This document shows, piece by piece, positions 51,208-59,114 of a stretch of DNA of 64,000 bases (position 1 is the stretch's first letter; every line of letters begins with the position of its first letter). The DNA is from Prevotella sp. 10(H) (lineage in GTDB: Bacteria; Bacteroidota; Bacteroidia; Bacteroidales; Dysgonomonadaceae). The stretch is from NCBI RefSeq assembly GCF_000711235.1, contig NZ_JOMI01000003.1, forward strand, positions 806,001 through 870,000, given 5' to 3'. The notes beneath the pieces were generated by a model. It made no database searches. It was not told where the DNA came from and was given only the letters and a program-made list of their open reading frames with translations. Position numbers and translations under genes: made by a program.

Positions 51208-53562
51208 ATGAAAAAACTTCTAACCCTATCTTTAATTTTGTTTCCAATGAGCCTTATGGCCAGTGAAGCAGACTTAAAAGTTCCTGATCTGGGAAGTGGA
51301 TACAATCTTCTGCTTTGGGGCCTTTTAATTCTGTTGCTTGGCATTGCGTTTGGCTTAGTGCAGTATTTTCACATTAAGAAATTGCCTGCACATAAATCGA
51401 TGCTCGCTGTATCGAAAACAATTTTTGAAACATGTAAGACCTACTTGCTGCAACAAGGAAGGTTTTTATTTTATCTACTGATAATCATATCGGTAGTTAT
51501 GCTTATTTACTTCGGTTTCCTCTCCAGTCCTGAAATAGTGGCCTCGGGAGAAGTCAGTCGCGCTATGTTCCTTACCTTCGTCCTTTTCTGGACGGTGTTA
51601 GGTATTCTGGGTTCATATGGTGTGGCATGGTATGGTATCCGTATCAATACGCTGGCTAATTCGCGTACCGCATTTGCTTCACTACGCAAGCGTCCGTGGG
51701 ATGTAGTAAGTATACCTCTGAAAGCCGGTATGAGTGTGGGAGTGATGCTTATTACGGTCGAACTTATAATGATGCTTGTTATACTGCTCTTTGTTCCCGG
51801 AGATATGGCGGGTGCCTGTTTGATCGGTTTTGCTATCGGTGAATCGCTGGGGGCTTCCGCTTTGCGTATTGCCGGTGGTATCTTTACCAAGATCGCTGAT
51901 ATCGGTGCCGACCTTATGAAAATAGTATTCAACATCAAAGAGGACGATCCGCGCAATCCGGGTGTGATAGCCGACTGTACCGGAGACAATGCCGGAGATA
52001 GTGTAGGGCCGACAGCCGACGGTTTTGAAACATACGGAGTAACAGGCGTTGCTTTAATTTCTTTTATTATACTTGCTGTACTCAATGTAGAATATCAGGC
52101 TGTATTTATTGTATGGATATTCGTTATGCGTCTGATGATGCTATTCACTTCTATATTGTCATATTATATTAATCAGGGTATAGCAACAGCTAAATATAAA
52201 GCTGCCTCAAAGTTCAATTTCGAAGTGCCTCTTACTGCCCTTATATGGATTACTTCTGTGGTATCTATCATAGCGACCTATGTTGCTAGCTATTTCATGC
52301 TGAAAGAAATGCCTAGCGGATTGTGGTGGAAACTCGCTTCTATAATAAGTTGCGGAACATTAGCCGCAGCAGTCATACCGGAACTTACAAAAGCATTTAC
52401 CAGCTCGGCATCGCGCCATGTGAAAGAAGTGGTGATAGCTTCGCGTGAGGGAGGCCCGTCTTTAAATATCCTTTCGGGTATGGTAGCCGGTAATTTCAGC
52501 GCATTCTGGAAAGGGCTGACTATCGCAGCACTTATGGCTGCAGCCTATTTTATCTCTACTCAGGAACTGAGCGATATAATGATGCATCCTTCTATTTTTG
52601 CTTTTGGTCTTGTCGCTTTCGGGTTACTTGGTATGGGGCCCGTTACTATCGCTGTCGACAGCTATGGTCCGGTAACAGATAACGCCCAGTCGGTTTTTGA
52701 ACTTTCGCGTATAGAGCATCTGCCGGAAATATCTTCGGAAATAAAGAAAGATTTTGGTTTCGAACCTGATTTTGAAAAAGGTAAGGAATTCCTTGAAGAA
52801 AACGATTCAGCAGGAAATACTTTCAAAGCAACAGCCAAACCTGTACTTATCGGTACAGCAGTAATTGGTGCTACTACAATGATCTTCTCTATAATCCTTG
52901 TGTTGGAGAAATTGGGATTACTCAATATCGATCTTATCGCTGCCCCTGTATTATTAGGCTTTATTTGTGGAGGAGCAGTTGTTTATTGGTTCTCCGGAGC
53001 ATCTATGCAGGCGGTTACTACAGGAGCATATCGTGCAGTGGAGTATATAAAGAAGAATATTAAACTGGATAAGGATGAGGCTGATATCGAGGATTCTAAG
53101 GCCGTTGTAAAAATATGTACCCAATACGCTCAGGTAGGTATGTGGAATATATTTCTGGCATTACTTTTCATTACTTTAGCTTTTGCCTTTATCGACCCTA
53201 ATTTCTTTGTAGCTTACCTTATATCCATAGCAGTGTTCGGTCTGTTCCAAGCCATATATATGGCTAATGCCGGAGGTGCGTGGGACAATGCCAAAAAGAT
53301 CGTAGAGGTAGAACTGAAAGAACGTAATACGCCTCTACATGAAGCTACAGTAGTTGGCGATACTGTAGGTGATCCATATAAAGATACATCTTCCGTATCA
53401 TTGAATCCGATAATTAAATTCTCTACATTGTTTGGATTGCTGGCGGTGGAAATAGCTATCGAGTTACCTGATTATTGCCACTGGGCGGGATTGGTATTCC
53501 TTGCAGCTGCACTTGTATTTGTATACCGTTCATTCTATTCGATGAGGATTTTAAAGAAGTAA
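51208..53562 (+). CDS. hppA: membrane-bound proton-translocating pyrophosphatase, divergent type
   Basis: Integral membrane enzyme coupling PPi hydrolysis to ion pumping. 784 residues from ATG 51208 (an in-frame extension to 51124 lacks an ATG). About 16 helices follow a cleavable or first-helix N-terminus. The PPi/Mg loops are present but altered: DIGADLMKIVFNIKEDDPRN and VIADCTGDNAGDSVGPTAD instead of the canonical D-x-G-A-D-L-V-G-K-V-E and A-D-N-V-G-D-N-V-G-D; DNAQSVFEL replaces DNAGGIAEM; GDTVGDPYKDTSSVSLNP matches the C-terminal loop. GNTFKATAK has Lys where K+-independent pumps do. This fits the divergent, K+-independent H+ pumps. Ion specificity is inferred. Confidence 0.88.
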   Translation: MKKLLTLSLILFPMSLMASEADLKVPDLGSGYNLLLWGLLILLLGIAFGLVQYFHIKKLPAHKSMLAVSKTIFETCKTYLLQQGRFLFYLLIIISVVMLIYFGFLSSPEIVASGEVSRAMFLTFVLFWTVLGILGSYGVAWYGIRINTLANSRTAFASLRKRPWDVVSIPLKAGMSVGVMLITVELIMMLVILLFVPGDMAGACLIGFAIGESLGASALRIAGGIFTKIADIGADLMKIVFNIKEDDPRNPGVIADCTGDNAGDSVGPTADGFETYGVTGVALISFIILAVLNVEYQAVFIVWIFVMRLMMLFTSILSYYINQGIATAKYKAASKFNFEVPLTALIWITSVVSIIATYVASYFMLKEMPSGLWWKLASIISCGTLAAAVIPELTKAFTSSASRHVKEVVIASREGGPSLNILSGMVAGNFSAFWKGLTIAALMAAAYFISTQELSDIMMHPSIFAFGLVAFGLLGMGPVTIAVDSYGPVTDNAQSVFELSRIEHLPEISSEIKKDFGFEPDFEKGKEFLEENDSAGNTFKATAKPVLIGTAVIGATTMIFSIILVLEKLGLLNIDLIAAPVLLGFICGGAVVYWFSGASMQAVTTGAYRAVEYIKKNIKLDKDEADIEDSKAVVKICTQYAQVGMWNIFLALLFITLAFAFIDPNFFVAYLISIAVFGLFQAIYMANAGGAWDNAKKIVEVELKERNTPLHEATVVGDTVGDPYKDTSSVSLNPIIKFSTLFGLLAVEIAIELPDYCHWAGLVFLAAALVFVYRSFYSMRILKK

Positions 53563-54079
53563 GTAAAACATTATATAATTTGGAATAGGAGGCTAGTGGA
53601 TAAGTTTATTCGCTGGCCTTCTGTTTTATTCATGCGAGTTTAGGCTTAAAAATATTGTTCTATTCAATAAAAAAATATGAAATTCTTTTTGTGCGTCAGC
53701 TCTCCGTGCATTAGTTCCCAAATCGGGCACCTGTCCGGTGCAGTCGGCGTAGAAAGGGAGGGGGCGAAGCCCGTTTGTCACTTTCAGCCGACAAGCCGTT
53801 GACAGGTCGACGGGGAACGAAGCACTAGCTTTTTGCATCCTTTTGGGCAATGCCAAAAGGATGGACAAGCCCGGGAGGGCGCGGCAGAAATGAGATAAAG
53901 ACTGAATGTCAAACAAAAGATGAAAATTTGATAGAGATAATAGAGCATTTTATTTCAACCCCCGATATGCATTAAAAAATATACAGCGATAATCTGCAAT
54001 ATTGACATACTGTTTTACACAGTCATTCCTATATTTATTTATAACTTTGCGCAGATTTATTCACGTAAAAAAAGAAAAA
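53563..54079. other. intergenic region with a GC-rich, hairpin-rich island
   Basis: 517 bases. Positions about 53690-53895 are markedly richer in G+C than the flanks and contain several hairpins: GCACC/GGTGC (53727-53741), GGGC/GCCC (53762-53772) and CATCCTTTTGG/CCAAAAGGATG (53836-53863, perfect 11-base arms, 6-base loop). No transposase, tRNA or credible gene is present. After it comes the panB promoter. Possibly a structured RNA or a remnant of a repeat; undetermined. Confidence 0.6.
54042..54049 (+). promoter_or_regulatory. panB -7 promoter element TAACTTTG
   Basis: TAnnTTTG match 31 bases before the panB start codon. Confidence 0.55.
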
Positions 54080-54898
54080 ATGTCAACATACACAGAAGAC
54101 AACCGCAAGGTTACAACACGCCGCCTGACAGAAATGAAGCAGCGCGGCGAAAAAATATCGATGCTCACAGCCTATGATTATTCTATGGCTTCTATTATCG
54201 ATCAGGCCGGAATGGATGTCATACTGGTGGGAGATTCGGCTTCTAATGTTATGGTGGGAAATATTACAACCCTGCCGATGACTCTCGACCAGATGATATA
54301 TCACGGGCGTTCGGTAATGAATGCGGTGAAACGTGCCTTAGTGATTGTAGATATGCCATTCGGTACGGTTTCGGGCAATCCGTTGAAATCGTTGGAATAT
54401 GCTATCCGCATGATGAAAGAAACCGGAGCCGATGCTCTCAAAATAGAGGGTGGGGAAGAGATTATCCCGGATATAAAGAAAATTATCGATGCGGGTATTC
54501 CTGTAATGGGACATCTGGGATTAATGCCGCAGTCTATCAATAAATACGGTACATACAATGTCAGGGCAAAAGACGATGCCGAAGCTGATAAACTGATAAA
54601 AGATGCCCTTTTACTTCAGGAAGTAGGCTGTTTCGGTATGGTGCTGGAAAAGATTCCGTCCGAACTAACGAAGACTGTCAGCAGTCAATTGACTATCCCG
54701 ACTATCGGTATCGGAGCAGGCCCCTATGCCGACGGACAGGTACTTGTTGTACATGACATGTTGGGGATAAATAAGAATTTCTCACCTAAATTTTTACGCC
54801 GTTATGCCGATTTATATACGGTAATGACGGAAGCTGTGCAGAATTACATTAAAGACGTGAAGACAACTGATTTTCCAAACGAGAGCGAAAGCTATTAA
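54080..54898 (+). CDS. panB: 3-methyl-2-oxobutanoate hydroxymethyltransferase
   Basis: First step of pantothenate synthesis: adds a hydroxymethyl group from methylene-tetrahydrofolate to 2-ketoisovalerate, the IlvD product. 272 residues from ATG 54080; the frame extends to 54002, but that part spans the promoter. Signature regions: [20 protein letters not shown] with the metal-binding [46 protein letters not shown] and the catalytic-loop region [14 protein letters not shown]. Monocistronic in this window. Confidence 0.96.
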   Translation: MSTYTEDNRKVTTRRLTEMKQRGEKISMLTAYDYSMASIIDQAGMDVILVGDSASNVMVGNITTLPMTLDQMIYHGRSVMNAVKRALVIVDMPFGTVSGNPLKSLEYAIRMMKETGADALKIEGGEEIIPDIKKIIDAGIPVMGHLGLMPQSINKYGTYNVRAKDDAEADKLIKDALLLQEVGCFGMVLEKIPSELTKTVSSQLTIPTIGIGAGPYADGQVLVVHDMLGINKNFSPKFLRRYADLYTVMTEAVQNYIKDVKTTDFPNESESY

Positions 54899-55175
54899 AA
54901 TTTATCTATATATTAGTTTATAGCTCTCCGGATGTTCAATTCAGAATTGAATATTTAAAGAGGGGAAAAATCGTTACCTTTGTTACTTTTTAACTACGTA
55001 TAGTTAATAAATGTAAAATAATAGATACGAGTAAACAGGTAAATAAGTAAACGAGTTATTTAACTTTTATCTTGTATCTTGTTTACTTGTCAACTGAAAT
55101 TTCCGTTACTTTCGTTACTTTTTAACTATATATGGTTAAAAAATGTAATTTATGTTTTTCTAACTCTATAAAAAA
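54899..55175 (+). promoter_or_regulatory. intergenic region upstream of topB, mostly a dispersed repeat
   Basis: 277 bases. Apart from about 70 AT-rich bases after panB, it consists of copy B of the repeat (54972-55152). The -7-like TTACCTTTG occurs in its first unit (54974-54982). Confidence 0.6.
54972..55152 (+). repeat. dispersed intergenic repeat, copy B
   Basis: About 180 bases aligning with copy A at 34609-34757 and in the same orientation relative to the following gene. It has two near-identical direct units of about 48 bases (from 54972 and from 55104), each running CGTTAC-TTTnGTTACTTTTTA and on to a TATAGTTAATAAATGTAA-like tail. They flank a hairpin AAGTAAAC/GTTTACTT (55045-55052 with 55081-55088). 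Confidence 0.75.
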
Positions 55176-57272
55176 ATGAAAGTCTGTATAGCCGAAAAAC
55201 CAAGTGTAGCACGCGAAATAGCCGGAATACTGGGAGCTAATGCCCGCAGAGACGGATATTTCGAGGGTAATGGCTATCAGGTAACATGGACTTTCGGGCA
55301 TTTCTGTACCTTGAAAGAACCGCACGAATACGCTCCGCAGTGGAAGCAATGGTCACTCGATCTGTTACCTATGATTCCGCCCCGTTTCGGGATAAGGCTG
55401 ATAGAAAACGAAGGTGTGAAGAAGCAATTCGGAGTAATAGAGAAGCTGATTTCGGAAGCGGAAGAAGTTATCAATTGCGGTGATGCCGGACAAGAGGGCG
55501 AACTTATCCAGCGCTGGGTAATGCAAAAGGCGCAAACCAAAATTCCGGTGAAACGTCTTTGGATATCATCCCTTACCGAAGATTCTATCCGTGAGGGCTT
55601 TAATAACCTGAAAGATCAATCGGCATTTGATAAGTTGTATGAAGCAGGGCTTTCCCGTGCGATAGGGGATTGGCTACTGGGTATGAATGCCACACGCTTA
55701 TATACTGTAAAGTATGGACAAAACAGGTCTGTACTGTCCATCGGGCGGGTACAGACGCCGACTCTGGCACTGATTGTAAACCGTCAACTGGAAATAGAAA
55801 ACTTTAAGCCCGAGCCTTATTGGGAATTGAAGACTGTATATCGAGATACGACATTTTCTGCTACTAAAGGACGTTTTACCGTAAAGGAAGAGGGTGAAAA
55901 ATTTCTTGAAGAAATTAAGCAGTCCGATTTTGAAGTAACCGATGTTTCGACAAAGAATGGCGAAGAGCTTGCGCCACGACTGTTCGACCTCACAGCCTTA
56001 CAGGTGGAGTGTAACAAGAAATTTGCTTTCTCGGCAGAAGATACCCTAAAGACTATACAGTCGTTATATGAAAAGAAGCTGACTACTTATCCACGTGTGG
56101 ATACAACTTATCTGAGCGATGATATGTATCCAAAAGTACCCGCTATATTGCGCGGACTGGCAGGATATGAAGAACTGGCAAAGCCTGTGCTGGCTTTACC
56201 CAAAATACCGAAAACGAAAAAAGTATTCGATAATAGTAAAGTGACAGATCACCACGCCATTATCCCTACCGGAGTACGGGCAAATAATATATCGGCTGAG
56301 GAGAGGAAAGTATACGATCTTATCACACGCCGCTTTATCGCTGCTTTCTATCCGAATTGTAAGATTGCAACTACTACCGTATTGGGTGAAGCCGCCAAAG
56401 TTGAATTTAAAGTTACAGGCAAGCAGATACTGGAGCCGGGGTGGCGTGTAGTATTCGAGAAGCCGTCTAATAATCCGAATCAGGAAGAGGAAGAAAACGA
56501 TAAAGGGGATGAAAACCTATTACCTGCCTTTGTAAAGGGAGAAGTCGGCCCTCACGAACCCGCCTTAAATGAAAAATGGACACAACCGCCAAAGTATTAT
56601 ACCGAAGCGACCTTATTGAGGGCAATGGAAACTGCCGGAAAACTGGTTGAAGACGATGAACTACGAGATGCATTGAAAGAGAATGGTATAGGGCGCCCGT
56701 CTACACGTGCGGCAATAATAGAAACTTTGTTTAAGCGGAATTATATCCGCAAAGAACGGAAAAACCTCTATGCTACCCAGACAGGTGTGGAACTGATAGG
56801 AACGATAAAAGAGGAATTGTTGAAGTCTGCAGAACTCACCGGCCTTTGGGAAAAAAAACTGCGTCAGATAGAAAAGAATGAATACGACCCGCGGCAGTTT
56901 ATTGATGAGTTGAAGCAAATGCTTACTGAAATTGTGGCGAATGTGAAAAGTGACTGGGGTAGCCGGATTACAATAACTGAAGCAGTGAAAGTGGAAGCTG
57001 AAAGACCCAAAAAGGCGCCTAAAGAAAAGAAACCTGCTTCGGAGAGAAAACCGAGGGCAAAGAAAGAGAAAGCAGAAAAGGTTGTTGCTTTGGATAACCA
57101 ACAAACTATTAACCCTGAGAAACTTATCTGTCCGTTCTGTAAGAAAGGAACCGTCCTGAAAGGAAAAACCGCCTATGGATGTTCCGAATGGAAATCGGGA
57201 TGTAACTTTCGCCTGCCGTTTGAGGAAGCGGGTGAAGATCCGGCAAACACTATTGAGAAAATGAGAACTTAG
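55176..57272 (+). CDS. topB: DNA topoisomerase III, type IA
   Basis: Decatenates and relaxes DNA through a tyrosine-linked single-strand break. 698 residues. Toprim domain at the N-terminus (MKVCIAEKPSVAREIAGILG; NCGDAGQEGELIQRW with the metal-binding acidic residues); catalytic Tyr305 in TTYPRVDTTYLSDDM; the IGRVQTPTLALIV and RAAIIETLFKRNYI segments are typical. The C-terminus has a Lys/Pro-rich linker (about 600-650) and one Cys-rich zinc motif (CPFCKKGTVLKG...YGCSEWKSGCNF). It is preceded by a dispersed repeat. Confidence 0.95.
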   Translation: MKVCIAEKPSVAREIAGILGANARRDGYFEGNGYQVTWTFGHFCTLKEPHEYAPQWKQWSLDLLPMIPPRFGIRLIENEGVKKQFGVIEKLISEAEEVINCGDAGQEGELIQRWVMQKAQTKIPVKRLWISSLTEDSIREGFNNLKDQSAFDKLYEAGLSRAIGDWLLGMNATRLYTVKYGQNRSVLSIGRVQTPTLALIVNRQLEIENFKPEPYWELKTVYRDTTFSATKGRFTVKEEGEKFLEEIKQSDFEVTDVSTKNGEELAPRLFDLTALQVECNKKFAFSAEDTLKTIQSLYEKKLTTYPRVDTTYLSDDMYPKVPAILRGLAGYEELAKPVLALPKIPKTKKVFDNSKVTDHHAIIPTGVRANNISAEERKVYDLITRRFIAAFYPNCKIATTTVLGEAAKVEFKVTGKQILEPGWRVVFEKPSNNPNQEEEENDKGDENLLPAFVKGEVGPHEPALNEKWTQPPKYYTEATLLRAMETAGKLVEDDELRDALKENGIGRPSTRAAIIETLFKRNYIRKERKNLYATQTGVELIGTIKEELLKSAELTGLWEKKLRQIEKNEYDPRQFIDELKQMLTEIVANVKSDWGSRITITEAVKVEAERPKKAPKEKKPASERKPRAKKEKAEKVVALDNQQTINPEKLICPFCKKGTVLKGKTAYGCSEWKSGCNFRLPFEEAGEDPANTIEKMRT

Positions 57273-57276
57273 TCGT

Positions 57277-57284
57277 TAATTTTG
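57277..57284 (+). promoter_or_regulatory. possible promoter of the FRG gene, TAATTTTG
   Basis: TAnnTTTG match 5 bases after the topB stop codon and 18 bases before the FRG-protein ATG. Confidence 0.4.
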
Positions 57285-57302
57285 TACATAACCATATATA
57301 CC

Positions 57303-58124
57303 ATGAGGCACATTACACCAGAACTAACTGCCAGCCTGTTTGATCATTTTGGAAATCCACGTCAGGAAAGAATAGGGGATAAGCCTGCTTACCGTATAGA
57401 AACATTCAGGGAACTAGTAGAGCATGTTGCCGGATTATCTTTTAAGAACAAAGATCATTTGTTGTATTATCGGGGCCAGAACGATGATTACAGGAATAAA
57501 GCTAATGTGTCTACATTTTATCCCAGTATCTATCGGGGTGATCGTTTATCACCAAAAGAACTGACAGAGCGTTTCAAAAAACTGAAAGAAGCAGGACGGA
57601 TTCTTTCCGACTTGTCAGAAAAGCAAAAAATAGAAGGGCACAGGGAAATAAAGAAAAGAAGGAATGTGCAATGGAGTATTCTGCAACATTACGAGGTCTG
57701 TGCGACGCCTTTTCTCGATATTACACACTCTTTGCGTGTTGCCTGTTCGTTTGCTATTCTAAATAATCCGGCAGAAAAAGCTTATGTATTTGTTTTTGCC
57801 ATGCCTTATCTTACCAATCGTATCAGCATCAATTCGGAGCATGACATAATCAATATACGCCTGCTCAGTATATGCCCGCCAACAGCTTTCCGTCCATATT
57901 TTCAGGAGGCATATCTTGTGGGCACCGACGGCATTTCAGATAAGTATGAAACCAAAGGAGAACTGGATTTCAATAACCGGCTTGTAGCCAAATTTGAAAT
58001 ACCAAACGATGAATCTTTCTGGGGAAAGGACTTTCACGGCATTCCTTATGATTTGTTGTATCCGGAGAATGATCCTATATTGGATTTATGCAGGGAAGTG
58101 AAGATATTAGCTGACGGCCTGTAA
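57303..58124 (+). CDS. FRG-domain protein
   Basis: A 273-residue soluble protein from ATG 57303 (a frame start at 57282 would be TTG). The FRG signature is intact: LLYYRGQNDDY around residue 57, then the catalytic-looking core ILQHYEVCATPFLDITHSLR followed by VACSFAILN, which corresponds to the family pattern Q-H-Y-x-x-P-T-x-x-L-D-x-T. The domain occurs in diverse bacterial proteins, some in defence or toxin settings, but its biochemistry is not settled here. It sits 30 bases behind topB. A defence role is only a possibility. Confidence 0.82.
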   Translation: MRHITPELTASLFDHFGNPRQERIGDKPAYRIETFRELVEHVAGLSFKNKDHLLYYRGQNDDYRNKANVSTFYPSIYRGDRLSPKELTERFKKLKEAGRILSDLSEKQKIEGHREIKKRRNVQWSILQHYEVCATPFLDITHSLRVACSFAILNNPAEKAYVFVFAMPYLTNRISINSEHDIINIRLLSICPPTAFRPYFQEAYLVGTDGISDKYETKGELDFNNRLVAKFEIPNDESFWGKDFHGIPYDLLYPENDPILDLCREVKILADGL

Positions 58125-58154
58125 TATACAGTGTAGATTATGAAGAAAATCAAA

Positions 58155-58183
58155 AGAAAAAGCCTGCAAATAATTGCAGGCCT
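58155..58183 (-). terminator. terminator of the ECF sigma gene
   Basis: Stem GCCTGCAA/TTGCAGGC (58162-58181, loop ATAA) followed on the minus strand by CTTTTTCTTTT, about 30 bases past the stop codon; it may also serve the FRG gene. Confidence 0.82.
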
Positions 58184-58210
58184 GTATTGTATATGGCAAG
58201 TTCTAAGTAT

Positions 58211-58744
58211 TTATTCTCTGTCCTGATATTTATAATCTGCTAATAGCTCTTGCAGACGTTTTCTGGCAAAGAAAATACGGCTCTTTACCGTACCGATAGG
58301 CAGGTTTAGCTGTTGAGCTATTTCTTCATATTTGAAGCCTGTAACGTGCATTGAGAAAGGTACCTTATATTCATCTGAAAAGCTGTTTATCACCTTAGTT
58401 ATTTCAGATACGGTATATGCACCTTCGGGGGTATCGAATCCTGAATCCTGTGGCATATTCAGATGATACAGGTTTTCAGTCTGGTCGATCATAGTCTGGC
58501 TACGAACTACCCGGCGATAATTGTTAACGAAAATGTTGTGCATTATAGTGAACACCCAACCTTTGAAGTTCACATTTTCGTAATATTTTTCTTTGTTGTC
58601 AAGAGCTCTTAATGTTGTCTCCTGTAAGAGGTCTTTTGCTTCTTCTCTGTTTGATGTAAGAGTGAGTGCAAAATTCATCATATTATTCTGTAAGTCAATT
58701 AACTTATCTTCAAAACCATTGTTATTTTTACTTATAGTTGCCAT
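58211..58744 (-). CDS. ECF-type RNA polymerase sigma factor
   Basis: A 177-residue sigma-70 family factor with only regions 2 and 4. Region 2 covers about residues 15-85 (NREEAKDLLQETTLRALDNK; NFKGWVFTIMHNIFVNNYRR, which contacts the -10 element and core). Region 4 ends with FKYEEIAQQLNLPIGTVKSR and FFARKRLQELL, the -35-binding helix-turn-helix. No anti-sigma gene is adjacent, unlike most ECF loci. A minus-strand -7 element TACCTTTG is at 58849-58842. Divergent from htpG. Confidence 0.93.
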   Translation of the reverse strand: MATISKNNNGFEDKLIDLQNNMMNFALTLTSNREEAKDLLQETTLRALDNKEKYYENVNFKGWVFTIMHNIFVNNYRRVVRSQTMIDQTENLYHLNMPQDSGFDTPEGAYTVSEITKVINSFSDEYKVPFSMHVTGFKYEEIAQQLNLPIGTVKSRIFFARKRLQELLADYKYQDRE

Positions 58745-59114
58745 GTTATATGTGTTTTAAGTTGGCGTAATCTTAATTATTTATTATAGTCACAACCATC
58801 TATTTTAATAACGCTTTATTTCTTTCTCTGGTTGCTTGAAACAAAGGTATCTACTTTTTCAGGTTTAACTTAAAAAAAAATATTGTGGCGGTTCAAAAAT
58901 GTTAAAATAGCTTATTCTGAATTGGTAAGTATTTTATTTTTAAATGGTTAGTAAAATTTAAAAATGCTTATATATGTCATAAATAATTTCTATCAATTAA
59001 AAAAACATATAAATAATATTTCTCTGTCCACGACAAAATGTCATCACTGACTCATTTGGCATTTATTTTGTCATCATCTCCGAAAACAAATATACAACTA
59101 AAATATTAATAATC
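58745..59114. promoter_or_regulatory. divergent intergenic region between the sigma gene and htpG
   Basis: 370 bases, very AT-rich. It holds the sigma-gene -7 element (58842-58849, minus strand). Near htpG there is an inverted repeat GACAAAAT...ATTTTGTC (about 59033-59040 and 59064-59071) and a direct repeat TGTCATCA at the same places. No CIRCE or other known heat-shock operator is visible. Confidence 0.45.

Noticed and set aside
53626-53916. 96-codon minus-strand frame across the GC-rich island
   Set aside because: No signal, domain or recognisable family; composition reflects the GC-rich, hairpin-rich DNA, and parts of the frame are the hairpin arms themselves. Treated as non-coding.
58745-59114. 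CIRCE/HrcA heat-shock operator upstream of htpG
   Set aside because: The TTAGCACTC-N9-GAGTGCTAA pattern is absent; only an unrelated GACAAAAT inverted repeat is seen.
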